In this document: piece after piece, positions 18,484 through 26,504 of the stretch
How positions within the stretch are numbered: the stretch's first letter is position 1
Layout of the letters: each line of letters opens with the position of its first letter
NCBI GenBank assembly: GCA_029557915.1
Contig: JAKQHS010000041.1
Location: 25,928 to 89,927 of the forward strand
Origin: Bacteroidota bacterium
Lineage (GTDB): Bacteria > Bacteroidota > Bacteroidia > Chitinophagales > Saprospiraceae
DNA length: 64,000 bases
Direction: 5' to 3'
Notes under the pieces: model-generated
Seen by the model: the letters and a program-made list of their open reading frames with translations, nothing else
What the model was told of the DNA's origin: nothing
Databases searched by the model: none
Position numbers and translations under genes: made by a program

Positions 18484-19158
18484 ATGGAAATAGCGCTGCA
18501 GATAAAAATGAATGAAAAACTGTTTCTCAGAAACCCGGAACTATCTGCCCTGGGGAAAAAAATCATTCAGCACAGCATACAGTTAATCCATAAAAATGGA
18601 TTTGAATCCTTCACTTTTAAAAAACTGGCTGCAGATATTGGCACTACCGAGGCCAGTATTTACAGATATTTTGAAAACAAACACCGCTTGCTGATCTATA
18701 TCGCGGCCTGGTATTGGAGCTGGCTGGAATACCGAGTTTCCGTAAACACCATGAATATTAAAGACCCTGCCGTAAGGCTCAAAAGAGTCATTAAATTATT
18801 GACTGCGGTTGTGGAGGATGATATTAAAACCACCTATTTCAATGAGGATATCCTTCATCAAATCATCATTGCCGAGGGCACCAAAGCCTATTTAACCAAA
18901 CATGTGACTGAAGACAACAAAGATCAATTGTTTAAACCTTACAAAGACCTTTGCGCAAAAATTGGAGAAATCATTTTAGATTACAACCCTAAGTATAAAT
19001 ATCCCAAATCGCTTGCAAGCACTTTGATTGAAGTGGCGCATTTTCAAAACTTTTTTATGCACAACCTTCCTTCGCTTACCGATTTTGGAAAAGATAAAGA
19101 TGAATCGAAGATTGTTGCTTTTTTGGAAGATTTGGTGTTTAGCAGTATAAAAAACTGA
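18484..19158 (+). CDS. TetR-family transcriptional regulator
   Basis: 224 residues. The N-terminal helix-turn-helix is clear: IIQHSIQLIHKNGFESFTFKKLAADIG, then TTEASIYRYFENKHRLLIYIAAWYW. The C-terminal ligand domain is not assignable. It is divergent from the SulP/carbonic anhydrase pair and separated from it by the nested inverted repeats, so local repression of that operon is likely. The start could also be at Met9 (MNEKLF). No ligand can be inferred. Confidence 0.88.
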   Translation: MEIALQIKMNEKLFLRNPELSALGKKIIQHSIQLIHKNGFESFTFKKLAADIGTTEASIYRYFENKHRLLIYIAAWYWSWLEYRVSVNTMNIKDPAVRLKRVIKLLTAVVEDDIKTTYFNEDILHQIIIAEGTKAYLTKHVTEDNKDQLFKPYKDLCAKIGEIILDYNPKYKYPKSLASTLIEVAHFQNFFMHNLPSLTDFGKDKDESKIVAFLEDLVFSSIKN

Positions 19159-19198
19159 GTGGATTGAGTTGCTGATCCCTTTTTTAAGGTCATATTCA

Positions 19199-19525
19199 TC
19201 AATTTCCGATACAAAATCGGGTGAATATACTCTCCAATAAATCCTCCGTCGTCACCTCCCCCGTGATCTCTCCGAGGTAATGCAAAGCCTGCAGAATATC
19301 CATCGCGATCAACTCATGCCCTCCGCCGGAATTTAATTGTTCCAGCCCTTCCCAGGTGTTCTTTCACTTTTTCAAACAATCCGCTTGGCGGTTATTAGTC
19401 AGGATATTTTCGGATAGCCTGGCATTTTCATTTCCAATGGATTCCAAGGAAGTGCTTCCGGAGATAGACGATATTCATATTGTTGCTGGCGGAGGTGTGG
19501 ATGATGTTGCTTCACTCTATTCCTT
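19199..19525 (-). pseudogene. Decayed duplicate of the mnmE 3' end
   Basis: Positions 19206-19345 match 20514-20653, the end of mnmE, with three mismatches in 140. Read on the minus strand, the first about 50 codons stay in frame and end LLESIFTRFCIGN-stop, against FCIGK-stop in mnmE. Beyond that, similarity continues to about 19525 but is broken by indels. It has no start and cannot make MnmE. With mnmE it forms direct repeats bracketing the toxin-antitoxin pair. Confidence 0.85.
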
Positions 19526-19614
19526 TCGTGTAATAAATCTGCTATGCGCGTTGGGTTGCGGTTTTATCTTCAGGGAACATTGTTCAATGATGTTTACGTT
19601 TGCCTTCTCCTAGT

Positions 19615-20004
19615 TTAAACATGTGTCAGCAGGAATCCGGCATCGATTTTCAATTTTTGATACACCGCCTTTAAGAACACGACATCGGGTTCTCTCTTTC
19701 CGTTCAAAATTTGAGAAAGTTTGGGCGCTCCAATGCCTAATTTCTTTGCAAGTTTAGCCTGGGTCAGCTTTTGTTCCGCCATTTTGAATTCAACCGCTTC
19801 CTGTATTGTTTTGGGTTTTATCGGCATCAACTGCATCGCATGGTCTTCGTACTCCTCAGCAATTTTAGAAAACTGTGCCAGCATGGCAGATTCTTCTTTG
19901 GGCAGCAGGTGAAAACCGCCCGAGTTGGTCGCCTTCTCCAATAGCGTCTCAATGGTTTTCATTACCGCTTTATATTCTTTTTCCGATCTGATCTTATTTA
20001 TCAT
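19615..20004 (-). CDS. HigA-like antitoxin (XRE helix-turn-helix)
   Basis: 129 residues from ATG 20004, which lies 2 nt past the toxin stop; a longer TTG start at 20022 would overlap the toxin. The N-terminal half (KEYKAVMKTIETLLEKATNSGG...) is the extended antitoxin region common in HigA proteins with an ImmA-like start. The XRE domain is MAEQKLTQAKLAKKLGIGAPKLSQILNGKREP. It neutralises the toxin by binding it and represses its own operon. The order toxin first, antitoxin second is that of higBA. Confidence 0.85.
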   Translation of the reverse strand: MINKIRSEKEYKAVMKTIETLLEKATNSGGFHLLPKEESAMLAQFSKIAEEYEDHAMQLMPIKPKTIQEAVEFKMAEQKLTQAKLAKKLGIGAPKLSQILNGKREPDVVFLKAVYQKLKIDAGFLLTHV

Positions 20005-20006
20005 AA

Positions 20007-20300
20007 CTATATGGTTGTACAATCCTTTTTATTGTATTCATCGTGCGTATCAATAAATCGTATATACAGTGTCCTGATATCAAAAAAAATCATGGCAACC
20101 AATCTGTACTTCTTTCCTTTGATATTGAACATGTACCGGTCATTGCCTATATAATCAACGGAATTAAAGGTCCTTTTAATGTCAGCAAGAGAAGCCCAGT
20201 CTGCTTCTTTGGTTTTTTCCCACCAGTCATTTACAGCCTCAACCGCTTCTGCATGCCTGCGTCCAAAGTCCGTTAACTTGGTTTTAGAAATAACTACCAC
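20007..20300 (-). CDS. HigB-like mRNA interferase toxin (RelE superfamily)
   Basis: 97 residues with a GTG start; no in-frame ATG exists before an upstream stop. The sequence VVISKTKLTDFGRRHAEAVEAVNDWWEKTKEADW, then DRYMFNIKGKKYRLVAMIFFDIRTLYIRFIDTHDEYNK, is typical of the HigB toxins that form a RelE fold and cut mRNA at the ribosome. The TH-EY end is the usual family motif. It is coupled to the antitoxin gene directly downstream. The pair sits between two copies of the mnmE 3' end, suggesting arrival with a mobile segment. Confidence 0.87.
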   Translation of the reverse strand: MVVISKTKLTDFGRRHAEAVEAVNDWWEKTKEADWASLADIKRTFNSVDYIGNDRYMFNIKGKKYRLVAMIFFDIRTLYIRFIDTHDEYNKKDCTTI

Positions 20301-20506
20301 GAATGAGAATAAGTTTCAAAAATAGAAATAATATTTCATTTTTAAAAATATTTGTTTCCTCATCCTGAATCTGCTAATGACCGGTAAACAAAGCTGATTT
20401 AGAATGGTTTTACAGATCTGTCATCACAATTTGAGTTAACATACTTTCCCGTTCTATAATATTTGAATAAAGGGGCTGCGATCAACTGTTTTCTGACCTC
20501 TTCAGA

Positions 20507-21898
20507 TTATTTACCGATACAAAATCGGGTGAATATACTCTCCAATAAATCCTCCGTCGTCACCTCCCCCGTGATCTCTCCGAGGTAATGCAAAGCCTGC
20601 CGGATATCCATCGCGATCAACTCATGCCCTCCGCCTGAATTTAATTGTTCCAGGGCCCTTCTCAGGTGTTCTTTGACCCTCTGAAGGCAATCCAGGTGCC
20701 TGCTGTTGGACAGGATGTTTTGGGATAAAAGGTCATGATTTCCCGTGACGGATTGCAAAAGCCTTTCCTTGAGGTAGGGGATGTTCATATTGTTGCGGGC
20801 CGAGGTGGGGATGATGTCGGAAGGGGTGATTCCCTCCATGACAAAATCTTCCGGATGCGCATAGGGATTGAGGTCCATTTTATTGGGGATGAGGATAATC
20901 TCCAGGTCGGGATGTTTTAAAACCGCGATATCAGATTGCACCTCAGCCGGTTTAAGCCCGGTGACATCAAATACGTAGAGTAGAATAGAGGATTGACGTA
21001 TTTTATCATGGGTGCGCTGTACGCCGATGGCCTCGATCTGGTCCTGGGCCTCGCGGATACCCGCCGTATCGATAAGACGAAAGGGGATGCCTTCGATATG
21101 CAGGACTTCTTCAATGGTATCCCGGGTGGTACCGGGGATATCCGATACAATGGCCCTTTCTTCCTGGAGCAGGGCGTTGAGCAGGGTGCTTTTCCCTGCA
21201 TTGGGGCGTCCCGCGATCACGGTGTTGATCCCCTGTTTGATGGCATTGCCCAGGCGGAAGGAATCCACCAGCCCCTGCACTTTGAGGATGGCTTCTTCCA
21301 ACAAGGTTTTCAGTTGACTTCGGTTGGCAAACTCCACCTGCTCTTCGGCGAAATCCAACTCCAGTTCCAGCAGGCTGGCGAACTCGATCAACCGGGACCG
21401 GAGTCCTGCGATTTCCTTTGAAATTCCGCCCCTCAGGTGGGACAGGGCCAACCGGGCTTCGGCGCTGGATTCTGCCGCAATGAGGTCGGCGACCCCCTCG
21501 GCCTGGCTGATATCCATGCGGCCATGGATAAATGCGCGGAAAGTGAATTCCCCGGGGCCGGCAGCCCTGGCCCCAAGTTGGATCAGCCGGTTTAAAATCG
21601 CCTGCTGTATCCAGGTGGACCCATGACAACTGATTTCCACCGTATCCTCCCCGGTATACGAATGGGGGCCGCGAAACAGGGTCACCACGACCTGGTCGAT
21701 CACCCCTCCTTCCGCGTCCATCAAGAAGCCCAGGTGGGCCGTATGGCTTTCTGTCTTTTCCAGGTTTTTGCCTTTAAAGCCTTCGTTTACGATGGGGATG
21801 GCCTCCGCCCCGGAGACCCGGAGTACGGCAATAGCCGCCTGGCCCGGCGCCGTGGACAGGGCGGCGATGGTATCGTCCAGGCTATGTCTGTTATACAT
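20507..21898 (-). CDS. mnmE: tRNA modification GTPase MnmE
   Basis: 463 residues from ATG 21898; a longer frame adds 27 residues not seen in the family. With MnmG it forms the 5-carboxymethylaminomethyl group on wobble U34 of tRNA. The N-terminal folate-binding domain starts DTIAALSTAPGQAAIAVLRVSG. The G domain shows GRPNAGKS (G1), DIPGTTRDTIEE (G2), DTAG (G3) and NKMD (G4). The C-terminus keeps the catalytic FCIGK. Length is normal. Its 3' end (TGTATCGGTAAATAA) is the type of site used by SGI1-like elements to integrate, and a second copy of this end lies 1.3 kb downstream. Confidence 0.96.
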   Translation of the reverse strand: MYNRHSLDDTIAALSTAPGQAAIAVLRVSGAEAIPIVNEGFKGKNLEKTESHTAHLGFLMDAEGGVIDQVVVTLFRGPHSYTGEDTVEISCHGSTWIQQAILNRLIQLGARAAGPGEFTFRAFIHGRMDISQAEGVADLIAAESSAEARLALSHLRGGISKEIAGLRSRLIEFASLLELELDFAEEQVEFANRSQLKTLLEEAILKVQGLVDSFRLGNAIKQGINTVIAGRPNAGKSTLLNALLQEERAIVSDIPGTTRDTIEEVLHIEGIPFRLIDTAGIREAQDQIEAIGVQRTHDKIRQSSILLYVFDVTGLKPAEVQSDIAVLKHPDLEIILIPNKMDLNPYAHPEDFVMEGITPSDIIPTSARNNMNIPYLKERLLQSVTGNHDLLSQNILSNSRHLDCLQRVKEHLRRALEQLNSGGGHELIAMDIRQALHYLGEITGEVTTEDLLESIFTRFCIGK

Positions 21899-21953
21899 TG
21901 AAAATGAACTAATTTTGACCCGCCGAATGTTAACACAAGTATAGTTGAAAACC

Positions 21954-22370
21954 ATGATGAAAAAGATCAAAAAATACATGATCCGGACCCTGGTGGTCCT
22001 CCTGTTGCTGCTTGTGGCGGCGGGGGCTTTTTTTACCCTTGTACCCTACAGCGACGGCATGCGGGCGGGCCAGGTGATCAAACTGACCAAGAAAGGGGTG
22101 ATCTTTAAGACCTGGGAAGGAGAACTCAACCTCCTGCTGATGCCTTCCACCAATACCCAGGGCACCCTTACGCCGAATGTGTGGAATTTTTCGGTGCTGA
22201 ATAAAGATATTGCAAACAAGGTCATGCAGGCGTCCGCCACCGGCGAGCGCCTGGAACTGTATTATAAAGAAAGGTATTTCAAATTCCCCTGGCAGGGGGA
22301 TACCCGGTATTTTGTGTATGAGGTGAAATCGGCGCCTCCTCCGGCTCAGCAGGTGCCATCGACGCGTTAA
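21954..22370 (+). CDS. Small conserved membrane-anchored protein of unknown function
   Basis: 138 residues from ATG 21954. One N-terminal membrane helix (MIRTLVVLLLLLVAAGAFFTL) is followed by a small soluble domain (SDGMRAGQVIKLTKKGVIFKTWEGEL, WNFSVLNKDIANKVMQA, LELYYKERYFKFPWQGDTRYFVYEV). This profile is familiar from Bacteroidota proteins of about 140 residues sometimes mislabelled as 6-phosphogluconate dehydrogenase. The function is unknown. It is divergent from mnmE. Confidence 0.75.
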   Translation: MMKKIKKYMIRTLVVLLLLLVAAGAFFTLVPYSDGMRAGQVIKLTKKGVIFKTWEGELNLLLMPSTNTQGTLTPNVWNFSVLNKDIANKVMQASATGERLELYYKERYFKFPWQGDTRYFVYEVKSAPPPAQQVPSTR

Positions 22371-22419
22371 GACCTGCATGCGGGTTTGTTTGACCCCTTT
22401 AGTTTTGATATTTTTCTTA

Positions 22420-22451
22420 CCATAGTCTTGGGCGCAACCCCTGGGCTATGG
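22420..22451 (+). repeat. Degenerate copy of the 32-nt REP-like hairpin
   Basis: Starts CCATAG and ends GGGCTATGG, with internal GGGCGCA-CCC. It matches the perfect hairpin at 25549-25580 in length and most positions. It is a solo, decayed copy about 2.3 kb from the Y1 transposase. Confidence 0.6.
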
Positions 22452-22559
22452 ATGTTGATAAACCTCACCTTTGAGAGTTAACAATAAAAAATTAAATAAA
22501 ACCATTCATCTCCGGGCTGAAGAATTAAGAACACTTGACCTCGCAGCCCTTTGAAGGTT

Positions 22560-24533
22560 TTATTGGTCAATACTTGCTTTCCCCGCCATTCCTCCCCCCG
22601 GCCCCATCCGGATTTTCAATATATCCGTACGGGACCCCTTCTTTATTTCACGATGCAGGTGATTTGGTAAGTATTCCACATCCCCGGCGTCGGTATAAAT
22701 ATCCAGGGTATGATTGCCGGCCGGAAGAAAACTCAGCGGAATGGATATCTCCCGGTCTTCCCGGTTGTTGATTGCACCGATATACCAAAAATCCCTCTTC
22801 CTTCTGGCGATGACCACATATTGACGGGGCGCTGCGGCGATGACCCGGGTTTCATCCCAACTGGTAGGTACTTCTCTTAAAAAGTCGAAACCAGGCTCAC
22901 CTTCATAGGCATCGGGATAATCGGCGAGGATCTGCAAATAACTTTCCATCACGACGTACATCCCCAACAAATGGCACCGCGTGCCTTGCACGAAAGGTTT
23001 TATATATTGAATTTTAAAGGAGTCCCGAGGTACAGCCCTGAAACCACCGAGGTGACAATCCGCGGGTCCGGCCAGCATTCGTGTAAAAACCAAGTCGAGA
23101 TCATGATCCGGCGTGACGGTGGAGTCCCATTTATGCACCTCATAATTGAGGGTTCCCTCCCGCGTGAGTTCATGGGGCCAGGTACGCGACATGCCCGTGG
23201 GTTTATAAGCCCCGTGAAACTGAACATGAAGTTTATGCCGGGCCGCTTTTTCCAGCATTTCTTCCTGGATGCGGACCATTTCCTGGTCATCCCGGTCCAT
23301 AAAATCGATCATCATGCCGGTGAGCCCCCAGGACTCATAGAGGGCGAAGGCCGTGTCTATTTTCGGATACAGGGCGGCCCAATGAACCCAAACCCGGGGT
23401 TTTACACCCTGGGCATGTGCATAATCGCATACCCTTTTCATATCCAATCCGGGTACGGGCCTGGTCACATCAGCGTTCGGCCCGGGCTGATAAACCTCCC
23501 CGTCATCCACATACCACTGATGGCCCCCATACTCCACGATCGAATGGTATTCGATGCCGTTGCGGGCGCAGAAATCGATATAATATTTATTGGTTTCAAA
23601 ATTATTGCCCCCCTTGATGGAATCGGGGAGGATATTGCCATTCCACCAGGGAAAAGTGGTTTTCCCCGGAGTGATCCAGGAGGGGTCTTTGATTTTGTTT
23701 GGCGGAGAAAGATTGGTCAGGATATTGGATTCAATCAGGTCCCCCATCCGGTCACTGACCAGGATGACCCGCCAGGGGCTTTGATGGGGCAAAGGGGATT
23801 TCACTTTGATTTCCGCTTTATTGGGCAAGGGGGACAGGGCGCTTGTTAATATCCCCTTCCGTTTTTTCAGATACATACCTGCATAATCTGAAAGTGCCGC
23901 TTCCGTGATGGCGGTATAGATGCTGTCCGGGGTGATAAAAAGCGCAGGGAGGTCGATCAGGGTATCCTCCTGTATTCGGGAGAGTGATTCATGGCTATAA
24001 AGGCCTTCGTGGGAGGTAATGAAATTTTGACGCAACAAAACCATGGACCGGGGATCTCCAAAATAGTTGAAGCAGGAGCTTTCCCCGGCCAGAAAAAGAG
24101 TATCCCCTGATTTTTGGTCCGGAAACACATACCTGAAAGCGATTCCTCCATTGTAAGCGCGCGAAATAAGGTCGAATTTCCATTTGGGCCTGGACCGGCT
24201 CCTGATGCTTATGATTCCTTCCCGGTAAGGTTCACGGACCCGATGGGTTTTGCCGACGATGAGCTCATATTCGTCAAGGCCTTCCCGCGTTTTTATTTTC
24301 CGTGTTTTTAAATTTTGACTCAGATCATTACCATTGCCCAGCAGGATGCCAAGGTTACTTTTTTGCAGGATGGGTTTCCCTTTGTAGTCTATTTCATATT
24401 GAAGCATTCCATCCGAGACGCGTATCACAAAACGCAGGTGGTCATCGGGGGAATGGAGGACCAGGGATTTTTGCGCAATGGAACAAGGGAGATGTACCGG
24501 AAAGATAAAACAGAAGAGAAGGAACCTGTGCAT
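22560..24533 (-). CDS. Glycoside hydrolase family 97 (alpha-glucosidase/alpha-galactosidase)
   Basis: 657 residues with a signal peptide ending CSIAQ. The N-terminal beta-sandwich (SPDDHLRFVIRVSDGMLQYEIDYKGKPIL) and central barrel (TFPWWNGNILPDSIKGGNNFETNKYYIDFCARNGIEYHSIVE) are the GH97 layout, followed by the C-terminal domain (AAPRQYVVIARRKRDFWYIGAINN). The barrel carries GLTGMMIDFMDRDDQEMV, where retaining members have their Asp nucleophile, and HKLHVQFHGAYKPTGMSRTWPHELTREG. GH97 enzymes are calcium-dependent and remove terminal alpha-linked glucose or galactose in the periplasm. Which of the two mechanisms applies is not certain from sequence. Confidence 0.92.
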   Translation of the reverse strand: MHRFLLFCFIFPVHLPCSIAQKSLVLHSPDDHLRFVIRVSDGMLQYEIDYKGKPILQKSNLGILLGNGNDLSQNLKTRKIKTREGLDEYELIVGKTHRVREPYREGIISIRSRSRPKWKFDLISRAYNGGIAFRYVFPDQKSGDTLFLAGESSCFNYFGDPRSMVLLRQNFITSHEGLYSHESLSRIQEDTLIDLPALFITPDSIYTAITEAALSDYAGMYLKKRKGILTSALSPLPNKAEIKVKSPLPHQSPWRVILVSDRMGDLIESNILTNLSPPNKIKDPSWITPGKTTFPWWNGNILPDSIKGGNNFETNKYYIDFCARNGIEYHSIVEYGGHQWYVDDGEVYQPGPNADVTRPVPGLDMKRVCDYAHAQGVKPRVWVHWAALYPKIDTAFALYESWGLTGMMIDFMDRDDQEMVRIQEEMLEKAARHKLHVQFHGAYKPTGMSRTWPHELTREGTLNYEVHKWDSTVTPDHDLDLVFTRMLAGPADCHLGGFRAVPRDSFKIQYIKPFVQGTRCHLLGMYVVMESYLQILADYPDAYEGEPGFDFLREVPTSWDETRVIAAAPRQYVVIARRKRDFWYIGAINNREDREISIPLSFLPAGNHTLDIYTDAGDVEYLPNHLHREIKKGSRTDILKIRMGPGGGMAGKASIDQ

Positions 24534-24549
24534 TGGGGGATAAAATTAC

Positions 24550-24669
24550 GCCCGGGGCAGAATTCCCGAAAGGATTCAACTAAACATCCAGGGTCATGTT
24601 CACCTTTTAGTGCCCTATGAATCCCGAAGGGATTCAATATCCATAGAAATATCGACCCTGAAGGGGTCG
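24550..24669 (+). repeat. REP-like repeat block left of the Y1 transposase
   Basis: About 97 nt (24550-24646) are repeated at 25461-25554 on the other side of the transposase, with the shared core TTCACCTTTTAGTGCCCTAT. The block contains small hairpins such as AATCCC-GAA-GGGATT, and CGACCC-TGAAG-GGGTCG at 24653-24669. Confidence 0.8.
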
Positions 24670-24745
24670 TATAATTCATTCAAAATATTTATTTTTAAAG
24701 TTCCGGCAAAGGCCGCGACCAACACACACACCAACAATCACCCTT

Positions 24746-25192
24746 ATGAGTACCAACACCCAGATCTTTTATCATATTGTTTTCAGTACAAAATACAGGG
24801 AGCGGACCCTCCATGCCGATGGCCGCCCTGCTTTGTTTAGGTACATTACCGCAATTCTTAAAAACAAAAAATGCCATATGTACCGGATCAATGGAGTGGA
24901 AGACCACCTGCATATGTTGATGGATCTTCATCCTTCCACATCCCTGTCTGATCTGATCAAAGACATCAAACTGGCCTCTTCAAAATTTATAAAAGAAAAC
25001 AAATTATTCCCTTCCTTTGGCGGATGGCAGGACGGGTATGGGGCGTTCACCTGCTCCTATCGTGAAAAAGATGCCTTGATCGCCTATGTAAATAATCAGG
25101 AAAGACATCATCAAAAAAAATCCTCTATGGAGGAATTTATTGAATTTCTTAATGACGCCGGGGTGGAATACGATGAAAAATATTTGGGTTAA
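24746..25192 (+). CDS. tnpA: Y1-family transposase (IS200/IS605 TnpA or REP-associated RAYT)
   Basis: 148 residues. An HUH single-strand endonuclease: start NTQIFYHIVFSTKYRER, HUH motif in VEDHLHMLMDLHP, and the catalytic Tyr in IAYVNNQERHHQKKS. The gene is intact. It stands alone, without tnpB, and both sides are packed with short GC-rich hairpins, including a near-identical block of about 95 nt on each side. That context is what is described for RAYT genes and their REP sequences, though an IS200-type insertion is also possible. Confidence 0.92.
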   Translation: MSTNTQIFYHIVFSTKYRERTLHADGRPALFRYITAILKNKKCHMYRINGVEDHLHMLMDLHPSTSLSDLIKDIKLASSKFIKENKLFPSFGGWQDGYGAFTCSYREKDALIAYVNNQERHHQKKSSMEEFIEFLNDAGVEYDEKYLG

Positions 25193-25198
25193 AGATTC

Positions 25199-25282
25199 AA
25201 CCCCTGCGGGGTTGCAGGAAGGTGTCTTTTTATGCACCGAATTGCATTCGGCGCTAAGGGATTAAATCCCTTCGGGATTTAA
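25199..25282 (+). repeat. Palindromes directly downstream of the transposase
   Basis: Two perfect hairpins: AACCCC-TGC-GGGGTT (25199-25213) and TTAAATCCC-TTC-GGGATTTAA (25262-25282, 9-bp stem). Both share the tight 3-nt loop style of the other repeats around tnpA. Confidence 0.75.
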
Positions 25283-25434
25283 AGAAATGCCGTTTGTTGT
25301 CATTCGCCAACCGGAATTCCGAAAATAATTAACCTACAATATTCTTAGTCAGGATTGAGCTACAATAAAAAGTAATCATATTGAATTGTAGGAAGATAAG
25401 CTATACAAACCGGGATCACCATTTGGTTCCCCGT

Positions 25435-25609
25435 AATCCCGAAGGGATTTAACCTTCATAGCCCGGGGCAGGAATTCCGAAAGGATTTAACTAAACCAGG
25501 GTCATTTTCACCTTTTAGTGCCCTATGAATTCCGAAGGGATTCAACATCCATAGCCCGGGGCGCAGCCCTCGGGCTATGGAATGAGAGGCATTGACCCTG
25601 AAGGGGTCG
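25435..25609 (+). repeat. REP-like repeat block right of the Y1 transposase
   Basis: Contains AATCCC-GAA-GGGATT (25435-25449), the second copy of the long block (25461-25554), a strong 32-nt hairpin CCATAGCCCG...CGGGCTATGG (25549-25580), and the GACCC-TGAAG-GGGTC hairpin (25594-25608). Relative to the left block, the strong hairpin is inserted before the GACCC element. No gene is seen from 25193 to 25691. Confidence 0.8.
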
Positions 25610-25691
25610 AACATGATGAAAAATCCTTCTTAACTGCTGATTGAAAAACGTAAAGGGGTCGATGTGATAACGCTAACTGGTTTTCTTGATT

Positions 25692-25988
25692 TCAACCCGT
25701 TAAAATCACCCTTTTACTTACAATGCTGTCCCGGTTGATCAAGGATATCAAATACATACCCGGAGATAAGCCTAATATTTTCAAATCCAGCCGGTGGTCC
25801 GGTGTCGTAACGGATTCCACTTTTTGTTTTAACACCACCTTCCCATCCAGGTTTGAAATGATGAGGTCCGCATAATGGGCTTCAGAGGGCTCCCAATGAA
25901 GGGTCAGGATGTTAAAAACCGGATTGGGATATACTTTCATGGTGCTTTCTTTTGTGCCTGGTAAATAATTATATGGCGAAAACAACAA
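25692..25988 (-). CDS. Orphan T9SS C-terminal sorting domain
   Basis: 98 residues matching only the type IX secretion sorting domain: MKVYPNPVFNILTLHW, then ADLIISNLDGKVVLKQKV, and the end LGLSPGMYLISLINRDSIVSKRVILTG. No passenger domain or signal peptide precedes it, so as it stands it cannot enter the periplasm. It is best read as the 3' remnant of a lost secreted protein next to a mobile-repeat region. Confidence 0.7.
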   Translation of the reverse strand: MLFSPYNYLPGTKESTMKVYPNPVFNILTLHWEPSEAHYADLIISNLDGKVVLKQKVESVTTPDHRLDLKILGLSPGMYLISLINRDSIVSKRVILTG

Positions 25989-26117
25989 GAACTATGCCCC
26001 CTTGCCTTTTTAATGGAATTTAACTGTAAACAAAGTCCTAATGATTTAACTTAAAATTCGGTAACCATGATTTTAGCCCAATATTAACAAGGTTCGGGAT
26101 TCGGGGTTTCTCACTGG

Positions 26118-26310
26118 AAAGCTTTTTTAACAATCAACTTTTTACTGACTGTTTCTTCGCCGATCTATACCGTTATTAGATATATCCCGTGTTGTATTCC
26201 AAGCGAAGGCAAATCCAGCCGGACGATTTGATCGTATTTATCCGGTTTTTAGGGATACCGTCAACAAATTATCCTTTAAAAGTTTAAAAAGGTTTGGAAA
26301 TCCCACCATG
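26118..26310 (-). pseudogene. Decayed T9SS sorting-domain remnant
   Basis: Minus-strand translation gives FPNLFKLLKDNLLTVSLKTG, then after a frameshift YDQIVRLDLPSLGIQHGIYL, then ITV, an in-frame TAG, and IGEETVSKKLIVKKAFQ-stop. This is the usual order of a sorting domain (YPNP, LPSLxxGxYL, KLIVKK end) with at least one frameshift and one stop. No other gene is visible in 25989-26384. Confidence 0.65.
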
Positions 26311-26384
26311 AACAATTTGATGAAAGGCGGTTAGCGGAATGGCTCCAATCACCATCCACCAACCACCATCCACCATTCATGGGA

Positions 26385-26447
26385 TTAGCAATCGCATAAT
26401 CCACCGCAGCAACCGCCGGGGTCCTGCACTTTTGAACTGCTTTTCAT
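26385..26447 (-). CDS. Possible 20-residue cysteine-rich micropeptide
   Basis: An ATG at 26447 opens a 20-codon frame ending GGCCGGLCDC-stop, with four cysteines in the last eight residues. It lies about 60 bp downstream of the PAP2 gene on the same strand. The CC-x3-C-x-C cluster could bind a soft metal. There is no homology evidence, so coding status is uncertain. Confidence 0.3.
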   Translation of the reverse strand: MKSSSKVQDPGGCCGGLCDC

Positions 26448-26504
26448 GGTTATTGATTTAAGTGAAAAAATAGATTTCAGAATTCAGCGATCAGGCATCA
26501 GATT

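Noticed and set aside
22971..23849. 292-codon plus-strand ORF opposite the GH97 gene
   Set aside because: Antisense shadow; the minus frame carries the complete GH97 motif series.
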